64,000 nucleotides of DNA. Origin: SB11 sp965222995 (GTDB taxonomy: Bacteria; Bacteroidota; Bacteroidia; UBA8524). Positions 1 to 7,526 of the stretch are shown here, piece by piece. The notes under the pieces are model-generated. The model was not told the origin of the DNA. It made no database searches and worked only from the letters and a program-made list of their open reading frames with translations. The DNA lies in the NCBI GenBank assembly GCA_965222995.1, contig OZ244977.1, forward strand, positions 682,001 through 746,000, in the 5' to 3' direction. How positions within the stretch are numbered: the stretch's first letter is position 1; each line of letters begins with the position of its first letter. The translations under genes and the position numbers were made by a program.

Positions 1-153
1 AAAACGCCTAAATATTTTGGCTCGCCTTTACGCACTTTTGGCGGGCGTAAATATTTAGCAGGGTATAGTGACCATTTTCCTGTATTTGTGAAGTTAAAGT
101 TGCAAGAACAACCAAATATCAAGACAATTCCTAAAAAAGAAGACAACAAGTAG
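1..153 (+). CDS. Endonuclease/exonuclease/phosphatase family protein, C-terminal 50 residues only
   Basis: The window opens inside a reading frame that runs to a TAG at 151-153. The visible tail contains GYSDHFPVFVKL, which matches the SDHxPV-type ending of the endonuclease/exonuclease/phosphatase (EEP) fold, where Asp and His belong to the metal-dependent phosphodiesterase active site. In Bacteroidota such proteins are often secreted nucleases or phosphatases, but the N-terminus lies outside the window, so the substrate and location cannot be judged. The stop is one base before the ppk1 start, so the two genes are probably co-transcribed. Confidence 0.7.
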   Translation, partial: KTPKYFGSPLRTFGGRKYLAGYSDHFPVFVKLKLQEQPNIKTIPKKEDNK

Positions 154-154
154 T

Positions 155-2239
155 ATGGTAGAGAAAAAAAAGACTACAAAAAAACTATTGCCCTTAAAAA
201 ACAGGGAGATAAGCTGGTTGGCTTTTAATGAAAGGGTTTTGCAAGAGGCAGAAGATGAAAGCGTACCTTTATTAGAAAAGTTAAAGTTTCTTTCCATTTT
301 CTCTTCCAATCTAGATGAGTTTTTTAGGGTTAGGGTGGCTAGTGTGCAACGGCTTATAGAGTATCAGAAAAAACATAAGCTAAAAAAACTATCAGAGTCT
401 AAAGCGCTGTTAGAGCAAATTCAGGATACGGTATTAAAACAGCAGAAAGAGTATGAACGAACCTATGATTTTGTGAAAGAAGAACTGGAGAAAAAGAGTG
501 TTTTTATACTAAATGAGCAACAGCTTAATGAATTACAAAAAGAAGAGCTTCGCGACTATTTTAAAAGAGAAGTTCTATCTACATTATTCCCGATAATATT
601 AGACCACTTGCGGGCTTTCCCTTTCTTGCGTGACAAGTCTATTTATTTGGCAGTGAAAATGAGTAAGGCAGATGGTAGTATACGCCACAAATATGCTTTA
701 ATAGAGATACCTGCCCCTGAAGTTGTTAACCGTTTTTACGTACTAAGAAAAACTGATGCCAATACGTATATAATACTGTTGGATGATATTATCCGTAACT
801 CTTTAGATGAGATATTTTATAGCTTTCCTCACGATACTTTTGAAGCATATACCATAAAACTAACCCGGGATGCAGAGCTAGATTTTGATACGGATACAGA
901 TATATCTGAAACGTTAATAGAAAAAATTAGTAAAAGCTTAAAAGAGCGTAAAAGAGGTCAACCTGTAAGGTTTATACATGATAGAGATATGCCCTCGGAT
1001 ATGCTGGCATTTATCAGAAAAAAAATGAAAATATCTGCCACTGGTGTTATGCCCGGTAGCAGGTATCATAACTTTAAAGATTTTGGGAAATTTCCAACCG
1101 CAGGACTTGAAAAATTCAAATATCAGAACCTGATTCCAATACCTATAAAGCGGATAGAAGAATCACGCTCAATGTTTGATGCTATTAAGCAGAAAGATAT
1201 TTTGTTGTTTCATCCCTACCATTCTTTTGATAATTTGATACGTTTATTGAGAGAGGCGGCGATTGACCCTGGTGTACAAGCAATTAAAATTACTTTATAC
1301 CGAGTGGCACGCTATTCAAACATAGTAAGTGCCTTAATAAATGCTGTAAAAAACGGCAAAGATGTAACGGCGGTTATAGAACTGCAAGCAAGGTTTGATG
1401 AGGAAGCAAACTTGTACTGGACACAACGGCTGCAAGAAGAAGGGGCAAAAGTAGTATTTGGTAAGCCCACGCATAAGGTACACTCTAAAGTATGTGTAAT
1501 CTATAGAAAGGAAGAGCAGCGTACCGTTCATTATGCTCATTTTTCAACCGGCAATTACAATGGCGTTACAGCACGCTTATACTGTGATATGGGGATTTTG
1601 ACTGCTGATAGCAGACTAACTTCTGAAGCTGTTAAAGTATTTAGCTTTATAAATAATTTCCCTCGTATTAATTATAAGTTTGAGCATCTACTGGTTGCAC
1701 CCGACTATATGCGTTCTGCATTTATAAATATGATTGATACAGAAATAGAGAACGCAAAAAATGGTAAGGACGCATGGATATTAGCCAAAATGAATAGCTT
1801 GGTTGAAGAAAATGTAATTGCCAAATTATATGAAGCCAGTCAGGCAGGTGTAAAAATTCGCATGATAGTGAGGGGTATTTGCTGTTTAATACCGGGTAAA
1901 AAAGGAATTAGTGAGAATATAGAAGTGATAAGTATTATAGATAAGTTTTTAGAGCATACTCGCGCTTATATTTTCAATAATAATGGGGATAATAAAACTT
2001 ACCTCTCATCAGCAGACTGGATGGGAAGAAATTTGAATAGGAGAATAGAAGTAGCGTTCCCTATTTATGATAGAGACATCCAGAAAATTATTAAAGACAC
2101 CCTTGAGATACAATGGAATGATAATGTGAAGGCTCGTATTATAGATGGTAAACACGATAACTCTTTTCGTGAATTTTCTCTACCTGCCATACGGTCTCAA
2201 GACGAAACCTATAGTTATTTACTAAAGCATAGCCAATAG
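155..2239 (+). CDS. ppk1: Polyphosphate kinase 1
   Basis: At 694 residues this is the usual length for PPK1, which reversibly transfers the terminal phosphate of ATP to polyphosphate at the inner membrane. The N-terminal domain starts with NREISWLAFNERVLQEA, typical of the family. The two phospholipase-D-like catalytic domains carry KVHSKVCVIYRKE, whose histidine near residue 443 aligns with the autophosphorylated histidine of the family, and LEHTRAYIF with a second histidine near residue 601. The ATG lies one base after the preceding stop, which fixes the start and suggests translational coupling. rnpB follows with its own promoter-like element. No truncation is visible. Confidence 0.96.
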   Translation: MVEKKKTTKKLLPLKNREISWLAFNERVLQEAEDESVPLLEKLKFLSIFSSNLDEFFRVRVASVQRLIEYQKKHKLKKLSESKALLEQIQDTVLKQQKEYERTYDFVKEELEKKSVFILNEQQLNELQKEELRDYFKREVLSTLFPIILDHLRAFPFLRDKSIYLAVKMSKADGSIRHKYALIEIPAPEVVNRFYVLRKTDANTYIILLDDIIRNSLDEIFYSFPHDTFEAYTIKLTRDAELDFDTDTDISETLIEKISKSLKERKRGQPVRFIHDRDMPSDMLAFIRKKMKISATGVMPGSRYHNFKDFGKFPTAGLEKFKYQNLIPIPIKRIEESRSMFDAIKQKDILLFHPYHSFDNLIRLLREAAIDPGVQAIKITLYRVARYSNIVSALINAVKNGKDVTAVIELQARFDEEANLYWTQRLQEEGAKVVFGKPTHKVHSKVCVIYRKEEQRTVHYAHFSTGNYNGVTARLYCDMGILTADSRLTSEAVKVFSFINNFPRINYKFEHLLVAPDYMRSAFINMIDTEIENAKNGKDAWILAKMNSLVEENVIAKLYEASQAGVKIRMIVRGICCLIPGKKGISENIEVISIIDKFLEHTRAYIFNNNGDNKTYLSSADWMGRNLNRRIEVAFPIYDRDIQKIIKDTLEIQWNDNVKARIIDGKHDNSFREFSLPAIRSQDETYSYLLKHSQ

Positions 2240-2255
2240 GTTTTTCAGAAATCAG

Positions 2256-2263
2256 TATTTTTG
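2256..2263 (+). promoter_or_regulatory. Bacteroidota -7 element for rnpB
   Basis: TATTTTTG fits the Bacteroidota -7 consensus TAnnTTTG and ends 7 bases before the base where the RNase P RNA P1 stem begins (about 2271). That is the spacing expected for a transcription start. I see no clear TTTG at -33. The position relative to an independently defined RNA 5' end makes this the best-supported promoter in the window. Confidence 0.6.
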
Positions 2264-2270
2264 TACCAAA

Positions 2271-2675
2271 GCAGAAAGGTTTGTCGCTCTTATTCTGAAA
2301 CTCTTTGGAATAAGAGAGGAAAGTCCGAGCAGCACAGGGCAACACGCTTGCTAACGGCAAGATGCGGTAACGCATAGAACAGTGCCACAGAAAATAACCG
2401 TCCCGAACTTGTTTTGGGATAAGGGTGAAAACGTGGGGTAAGAGCCTACGCATTGTTATAGTGATATGGTAATGGGGTAAACCTCGTGTGATGTAAGACC
2501 AAGTAAACCTCAGCTCCCGAAAGGGATTAGAGCTGCCCGCGCTAAAAGTAGAAATACTTGTTGAGAAGGGTAGGTTGCATGAGCAGTAGAGTAATTTACT
2601 GCCTAGATAAATGACAAACAGTTACCCTGATTTTTCAGGATAATGAACAGAACTCGGCTTACTCTTCTGCTTTTC
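2271..2675 (+). ncRNA. rnpB: RNase P RNA (bacterial type A)
   Basis: This is the catalytic RNA that trims tRNA 5' leaders. The near-universal core GAGGAAAGTCCGAGC is at about 2317-2331, followed by CACAGGG. The 3' core ATAAATGACAAACAG, then ACAGAACTCGGCTTAC, lies near 2607-2662 and forms the P4 pairing partner. The ends are set by P1: GCAGAAAG at 2271-2278 pairs with CTTCTGC at 2664-2670, and a T-rich run (TTTTCTTTTTT, 2671-2681) after P1 probably terminates transcription. The length of about 400 nt fits the family. The 3' boundary is approximate to a few bases. Confidence 0.95.
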
Positions 2676-2768
2676 TTTTTTCACCTCAGAAATCATTTAT
2701 CCACCATTACAATCTTTTCAAGATTTTTAGCATAAAGTTTGATACCTTCGTCTTCAATATAGTACACT

Positions 2769-4139
2769 ATGGCCGCAAACATACTGATAATAGACGACGA
2801 GAAAAGCATCCGCAATACACTGAAAGAAATTTTAGAATACGAAGGGTATAAAGTTGAAGAAGCCGCTGATGGAAAAGCAGGTTTGGATATTTTAGAGAAA
2901 AAAGATTTTGATGTAGTGTTGTGCGATATAAAAATGCCAAAAATGGATGGCATGGAGGTGTTGGAAAAAGCTGCTGAGTTGGTGCCCGATGTTCCTTTTA
3001 TAATGATATCAGGACATGGAACTATTGAAACAGCTGTTGAGGCTACCAAAAAAGGAGCATACGACTTCTTACAAAAACCACCTGATTTGAACCGTTTGCT
3101 AATTACTATTCGTAATGCTGTAGACAAAAACAAGCTGGTTGTTGAAACAAAGATTTTAAAGCGTAGAGTAACCAAAACCAGAGAAATAATAGGTGATTCA
3201 CCGGCTATTAAATCAATAATGGAAACTATTGAGAAGGTAGCTCCCACAGAAGCCAGGGTATTAATTACAGGAGAAAACGGTACAGGTAAAGAGTTGGTTG
3301 CGCGCTGGATACACGAAAAAAGTAACAGGGCAAACGCACCGCTAATAGAAGTAAACTGTGCCGCAATTCCATCAGAGCTAATAGAGAGCGAATTGTTTGG
3401 GCATGAAAAAGGTTCGTTTACATCAGCAGTAAAACAGCGTATAGGGAAATTTGAGCAAGCAAACGGCGGAACATTATTTTTAGATGAGATAGGAGATATG
3501 AGCTTGGCTGCACAAGCAAAAGTATTGCGTGCATTGCAAGAAGGAAAAATTACCAGAGTAGGTGGTGATAAAGAAATTAGTGTGAATGTGAGAGTAATTG
3601 CTGCAACAAATAAAGATTTGCTGAAAGAAATTGATTTGGGCAACTACCGACTTGACTTATACCACAGGCTAAGTGTTATTTTAATACATGTACCTACGCT
3701 TAATGAACGTTTGGACGATATTCCACTAATTGCTGAGAAATTTTTGAAGGAAATTTGTGAAGACAATGGATTCCCTAAAAAAATATTTACCCAACAAGGT
3801 TTAGAAGCTTTAAAAGCTATAGAGTGGACAGGTAATATTAGAGAGTTGCGTAATGTAGTTGAACGATTAGTAATATTAAGCGATACAAAAATTACAGACC
3901 AAGATGTAATTAATTATGCTAATCCGGGTAGGGCAGGCAGCGGTAAATCTATGTTTGAGAAGTTCGACCGTTTTCAGGAGTTTAAAGACTATGCTGAGAA
4001 ATGTTTCATAGAAGAAAAATTAAAGAAAAACGCATGGAATATTGCTAAAACAGCATCAGAAATAGATATACAGCGAAGCCACTTATATAATAAAATAGAA
4101 AAATTTGGTTTGAAACGCGAAGCCGCTGAAAGCAATTAA
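2769..4139 (+). CDS. Sigma-54-dependent response regulator, NtrC family
   Basis: This 456-residue protein has a receiver domain (about 1-120) with IDDE acidic residues and phospho-acceptor D53 in LCDIKMPKMDG. A linker leads to an AAA+ sigma-54 activator domain (about 140-370) with Walker A GENGTGKE and Walker B GGTLFLDEIGDM. A Fis-type helix-turn-helix is at the C-terminus (SEIDIQRSHLYNKIEKFGL). The loop that touches sigma-54, normally GAFTGA, reads GSFTSA at residues 215-220. No histidine kinase gene is adjacent, so the signal is unknown. It lies about 90 bp after rnpB and was probably transcribed separately. Confidence 0.93.
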   Translation: MAANILIIDDEKSIRNTLKEILEYEGYKVEEAADGKAGLDILEKKDFDVVLCDIKMPKMDGMEVLEKAAELVPDVPFIMISGHGTIETAVEATKKGAYDFLQKPPDLNRLLITIRNAVDKNKLVVETKILKRRVTKTREIIGDSPAIKSIMETIEKVAPTEARVLITGENGTGKELVARWIHEKSNRANAPLIEVNCAAIPSELIESELFGHEKGSFTSAVKQRIGKFEQANGGTLFLDEIGDMSLAAQAKVLRALQEGKITRVGGDKEISVNVRVIAATNKDLLKEIDLGNYRLDLYHRLSVILIHVPTLNERLDDIPLIAEKFLKEICEDNGFPKKIFTQQGLEALKAIEWTGNIRELRNVVERLVILSDTKITDQDVINYANPGRAGSGKSMFEKFDRFQEFKDYAEKCFIEEKLKKNAWNIAKTASEIDIQRSHLYNKIEKFGLKREAAESN

Positions 4140-4180
4140 TATAAACTTTTTTACTTTACATTTCTATAGCCGGTACAGTA

Positions 4181-5137
4181 TTGATAGGCAATGATATTGA
4201 TAAAGCAGTTAGTCTGCTTCAAAGCGGTAAACTGGTTGCTATTCCTACCGAAACGGTGTATGGCTTAGCTGCAAATGCCTTTGATGGAGTTGCAGTAACA
4301 CAAATTTTTAAAGCAAAAAACCGCCCTTTTTTCGACCCTTTAATTGTTCATACACACTCTACAGAGCGCATTAAAGAGTGGGTAAGAGATTTTCCCCCTC
4401 AGGCAGAACAATTGGCAAAAGCCTTTTGGCCGGGACCACTAACCCTGATATTTAATAAAAAAGAAATTATTCCTGATATTGTTACAGCAGGTAATCCTAC
4501 AGTAGCAGTAAGAATTCCTAATCATCAGTTAACAATACAACTGCTTAGTAAATTAAGCTTCCCATTAGCTGCACCTAGTGCAAACCCCTTTGGTTATGTA
4601 AGCCCAACTACTGCACAACATGTTGAAGACCAACTAGGAGAAGAAATACCTTATATACTTGATGGAGGGGCTTGTAAAGTTGGTATAGAATCAACCATAA
4701 TATCGTTTACTACTGAAAAACCAACACTACTTCGCTTGGGAGGAACTCCTACAGAGCATATTCGTGATATAGTTGGAGATATAGCAATCAATATCAATCA
4801 AAATTCAAACCCGCAAGCACCCGGTCAAATGGATAAGCATTACTCACCTAGAACTAGTTTTTTAGTGGGCGATTTACCTGAAACACCACCTTTTGGAGTT
4901 GATATGGAAAAAATAGGGGCAATTACTTTAAGCAAACCTGTTGAATGGGTTTGGACTGAAAATCAAATACAGTTATCTAAAAAAGGAGATTTAACTGAGG
5001 CAGCAAGCAACATTTTTGCTGCAATGCGAATCTTAGATAAAAAGAAATTGACAAAAATTTATGCAGAACCTATGCCTGATATTGGGTTGGGCAAAGCAAT
5101 AAACGACAGACTTAAGCGTGCAACTCACAAGTTATAA
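4181..5137 (+). CDS. L-threonylcarbamoyladenylate synthase, Sua5 type
   Basis: This 318-residue protein makes threonylcarbamoyl-AMP from threonine, bicarbonate and ATP for the t6A modification of ANN-decoding tRNAs. The YrdC-like domain (about 5-200) shows LVAIPTETVYGLAANAF, KNRPFFDPLIVH, WPGPLTLIF and PLAAPSANPFGYVSPT. A linker with PGQMDKHYSPRT and a C-terminal extension mark the longer Sua5 form rather than short TsaC. The start is TTG at 4181: the only ATG close by (4191) is out of frame and an in-frame TAA lies at 4142, so no ATG is available for the conserved N-terminus. It follows the regulator by 41 bp. Confidence 0.92.
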   Translation: MIGNDIDKAVSLLQSGKLVAIPTETVYGLAANAFDGVAVTQIFKAKNRPFFDPLIVHTHSTERIKEWVRDFPPQAEQLAKAFWPGPLTLIFNKKEIIPDIVTAGNPTVAVRIPNHQLTIQLLSKLSFPLAAPSANPFGYVSPTTAQHVEDQLGEEIPYILDGGACKVGIESTIISFTTEKPTLLRLGGTPTEHIRDIVGDIAININQNSNPQAPGQMDKHYSPRTSFLVGDLPETPPFGVDMEKIGAITLSKPVEWVWTENQIQLSKKGDLTEAASNIFAAMRILDKKKLTKIYAEPMPDIGLGKAINDRLKRATHKL

Positions 5138-5202
5138 AGAACCTGTTAAATAATTTTTTCGTTTTTAAGTATAAAAGTGTCAGTTTTTTAAATAAAGTAA
5201 AT

Positions 5203-5210
5203 TATATTTG
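5203..5210 (+). promoter_or_regulatory. Bacteroidota -7 element
   Basis: TATATTTG matches TAnnTTTG, eight bases before the ATG of the small T9SS-tail gene, with a T-run (TTTTTT, around 5184-5189) near where a -33 element should be. If used, the transcript would have almost no leader. Confidence 0.4.
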
Positions 5211-5218
5211 AATATTGA

Positions 5219-5590
5219 ATGAAAAGAGCTCTACTCAGCATATTAACATTTGTACTTTTCGCTACGGTTTCAATAGCAGGTAATAATCCTGTAGTTGAAG
5301 GACCTGGTGATAAAGTACCAGTTATAAAATCGTTCCCTAATCCTGTAACGTCAGAACTAACTGTTGAAGTACAATTAACAGATAGAAATTTTACTAAGGT
5401 TGAGGTGAAAATAGTTAATTTGCTAGGGCAAGAAATGGTTAAACCGCTAAAACAAGATTTAAGTGGTTTAACAACAACTTTCAAAATAGATTTAAGAGAT
5501 ATTCCTAATGGGTTCTATTTTATGGAAGTTACATCATCATCAGCAAGCGGTTCTTCGCACACTTTCACTAAAAAGATTACTAAAAATTAA
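5219..5590 (+). CDS. Small secreted protein consisting of a signal peptide and a T9SS type A sorting-like domain
   Basis: This 123-residue protein has an N-terminal signal peptide ending near FATVSIAGN and then a single domain from about residue 37. That domain has the hallmarks of the T9SS type A C-terminal domain: SFPNPVTSELTVEV, VEVKIVNLLGQEM, NGFYFMEVTS and a Lys-rich end (TKKITKN). In the family such a domain directs outer-membrane export of a larger cargo, but here there is almost no cargo (about 15 residues). It may be a free-standing beta-sandwich with another role, or the remnant of a larger protein. It stands alone between sua5 and lepA with its own promoter-like element. Confidence 0.8.
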   Translation: MKRALLSILTFVLFATVSIAGNNPVVEGPGDKVPVIKSFPNPVTSELTVEVQLTDRNFTKVEVKIVNLLGQEMVKPLKQDLSGLTTTFKIDLRDIPNGFYFMEVTSSSASGSSHTFTKKITKN

Positions 5591-5640
5591 TCTTTTTCAC
5601 CTTTTTTAATCATAGCCAATATTCTTAACATCTTATAAGT

Positions 5641-5648
5641 TATTTTTG
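5641..5648 (+). promoter_or_regulatory. Bacteroidota -7 element for lepA
   Basis: TATTTTTG matches TAnnTTTG and ends seven bases before the lepA ATG at 5656, so the transcript would be nearly leaderless. No convincing -33 element is seen. Confidence 0.35.
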
Positions 5649-5655
5649 CGCCTTT

Positions 5656-7443
5656 ATGGAGCATATTCGTAACTTCTGCATTATTGCACATATAGACCAT
5701 GGCAAAAGCACATTAGCCGATAGGTTGCTTGAGTTTACCCAAACTGTAACAGCTCGCAAAATGCAAGCACAGGTATTGGATGATATGGATTTAGAACGCG
5801 AACGCGGTATAACCATTAAAAGCCATGCCATACAAATGGATTATGTACATGATGGGAAGAAGTATACTTTAAACCTAATTGATACACCGGGGCACGTAGA
5901 TTTTTCTTATGAGGTATCACGCTCTATAGCCGCTTGCGAAGGTGCACTGCTTATAGTTGATGCCGCACAAGGTATACAGGCCCAAACCATATCAAACTTA
6001 TACTTAGCATTAGACCAGGGTTTAGAAATAATTCCAGTTTTAAATAAAATGGATTTACCGGGTGCTATGCCTGAAGAAGTTAAAGACCAGATTATAGACT
6101 TAATAGGCTGCGATGATGAAGATATAATACCTGCAAGTGGAAAAACAGGTATGGGTGTAGATAATATATTAAAAGCTATTGTAGAACGGGTAGCTCCACC
6201 AAAAGGTAACCCTGAGGCTCCATTGAAAGCTTTGGTATTTGATTCTGTTTACAATTCTTTTAGAGGTGTAATAGGATATTTTAAAGTAGTTGACGGGGTT
6301 ATTCATAAACATGACTTAGTAAAGTTTATGGCTACCAATAAACAGTATTATGCCGAAGAAATTGGGGTGTTAAGGTTAGAGAAAGAGGTAAAAGAAGAAA
6401 TTAAAACAGGAGACGTAGGTTATATAATAACAGGGGTTAAAGAAGCCAGAGAAATTAAAGTAGGTGATACCATTACACACATACAAAAGCCAACCGAGGC
6501 GCCTATAAAAGGTTTTGAGGATGTGAAACCTATGGTTTTTGCAGGTATTTACCCTGTTGACACAGAAGACTTTGAAGAATTGCGTGAAAGTATGTATAAG
6601 CTTCAGCTAAATGATGCCTCATTGGTATTTGAGCCTGAGTCTTCGGCAGCTTTGGGTTTTGGATTCCGTTGCGGTTTTTTGGGTATGCTGCATATGGAAA
6701 TTATTCAAGAGCGTTTAGAACGTGAGTTTAATATGACGGTGATTACTACCGTGCCCAACGTATCATACCATGCATATACTACAAAAGGTGAAAAACTGAT
6801 TGTAAATAACCCCAGTGATTTACCTGACCCATCAAAATTAGATAAGGTAGAAGAGCCTTATGTAATGATACAAATTATTACCAGTGCTGATTTTGTTGGT
6901 CCTGTAATGTCGTTGTGCTTAACACGGAGAGGGGTATTGAAAAACCAAGTATATTTAACTACTACAAGAGTTGAATTAAACTTTGAGATACCTATGGCAG
7001 AGGTGGTTTTTGATTTTTATGATAGATTAAAAACAATCTCAAAAGGCTATGCTTCTCTGGATTATTATCCAAGCGATTATCAAGAATCGCACTTGGTGAA
7101 ACTGGATATATTTTTAAATAAAGAACCTGTTGATGCCTTATCGGCAATTATTCATAGAGACAGAGCTTACGATTGGGGTAAGAAGATTTGTGAGAAGCTG
7201 AAAGAGCTTATACCTAAACAACAGTTTGAGATTGCAATACAAGCGGGTATCGGCACAAAAATAATTGCACGCGAAACCATATCGGCATTGCGAAAAGATG
7301 TTACAGCAAAATGTTATGGAGGTGATATTAGCCGCAAGCGTAAACTGCTTGAAAAACAAAAGAAAGGAAAGAAACGTATGCGACAAGTTGGCAATGTGGA
7401 GATACCTCAACAGGCATTTATGGCTGTGTTGAAGATTGATTAG
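5656..7443 (+). CDS. lepA: Elongation factor 4 (back-translocating GTPase LepA)
   Basis: At 595 residues this has the standard LepA length. G-domain motifs are AHIDHGKSTLADRLLE (G1), DTPGHVDF (G3) and NKMDLPGA (G4). The LepA-specific ending is present, with YGGDISRKRKLLEKQKKGKKRMRQVG near the C-terminus, which distinguishes it from EF-G. The protein binds ribosomes and acts on stalled or mistranslocated complexes. A strong hairpin terminator follows. Sequence is intact throughout. Confidence 0.98.
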   Translation: MEHIRNFCIIAHIDHGKSTLADRLLEFTQTVTARKMQAQVLDDMDLERERGITIKSHAIQMDYVHDGKKYTLNLIDTPGHVDFSYEVSRSIAACEGALLIVDAAQGIQAQTISNLYLALDQGLEIIPVLNKMDLPGAMPEEVKDQIIDLIGCDDEDIIPASGKTGMGVDNILKAIVERVAPPKGNPEAPLKALVFDSVYNSFRGVIGYFKVVDGVIHKHDLVKFMATNKQYYAEEIGVLRLEKEVKEEIKTGDVGYIITGVKEAREIKVGDTITHIQKPTEAPIKGFEDVKPMVFAGIYPVDTEDFEELRESMYKLQLNDASLVFEPESSAALGFGFRCGFLGMLHMEIIQERLEREFNMTVITTVPNVSYHAYTTKGEKLIVNNPSDLPDPSKLDKVEEPYVMIQIITSADFVGPVMSLCLTRRGVLKNQVYLTTTRVELNFEIPMAEVVFDFYDRLKTISKGYASLDYYPSDYQESHLVKLDIFLNKEPVDALSAIIHRDRAYDWGKKICEKLKELIPKQQFEIAIQAGIGTKIIARETISALRKDVTAKCYGGDISRKRKLLEKQKKGKKRMRQVGNVEIPQQAFMAVLKID

Positions 7444-7475
7444 TATAAAATTGATTAGTATAAAGTATTATAACT

Positions 7476-7507
7476 AAAAAAGCCCCTTCTTTTGAAGGGG
7501 CTTTTTT
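7476..7507. terminator. Bidirectional intrinsic terminator
   Basis: The stem AGCCCCTTC / GAAGGGGCT (7481-7489 with 7494-7502) has a TTTT loop, with A-run on the left and T-run on the right. It can end both lepA on the plus strand and the NHL protein gene on the minus strand. Confidence 0.9.
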
Positions 7508-7526
7508 ATTATTCCGTTAAATTTAA

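Noticed and set aside
2139..2453. Minus-strand ORF of 104 residues overlapping rnpB
   Set aside because: It lies across the end of ppk1 and the RNase P RNA gene. Its sequence has no protein character and the RNA explains the conservation.
2693..3643. Minus-strand ORF of 316 residues opposite the NtrC-type regulator
   Set aside because: Shadow of a well-supported gene. Serine- and phenylalanine-rich translation is typical of an antisense frame in AT-rich DNA.
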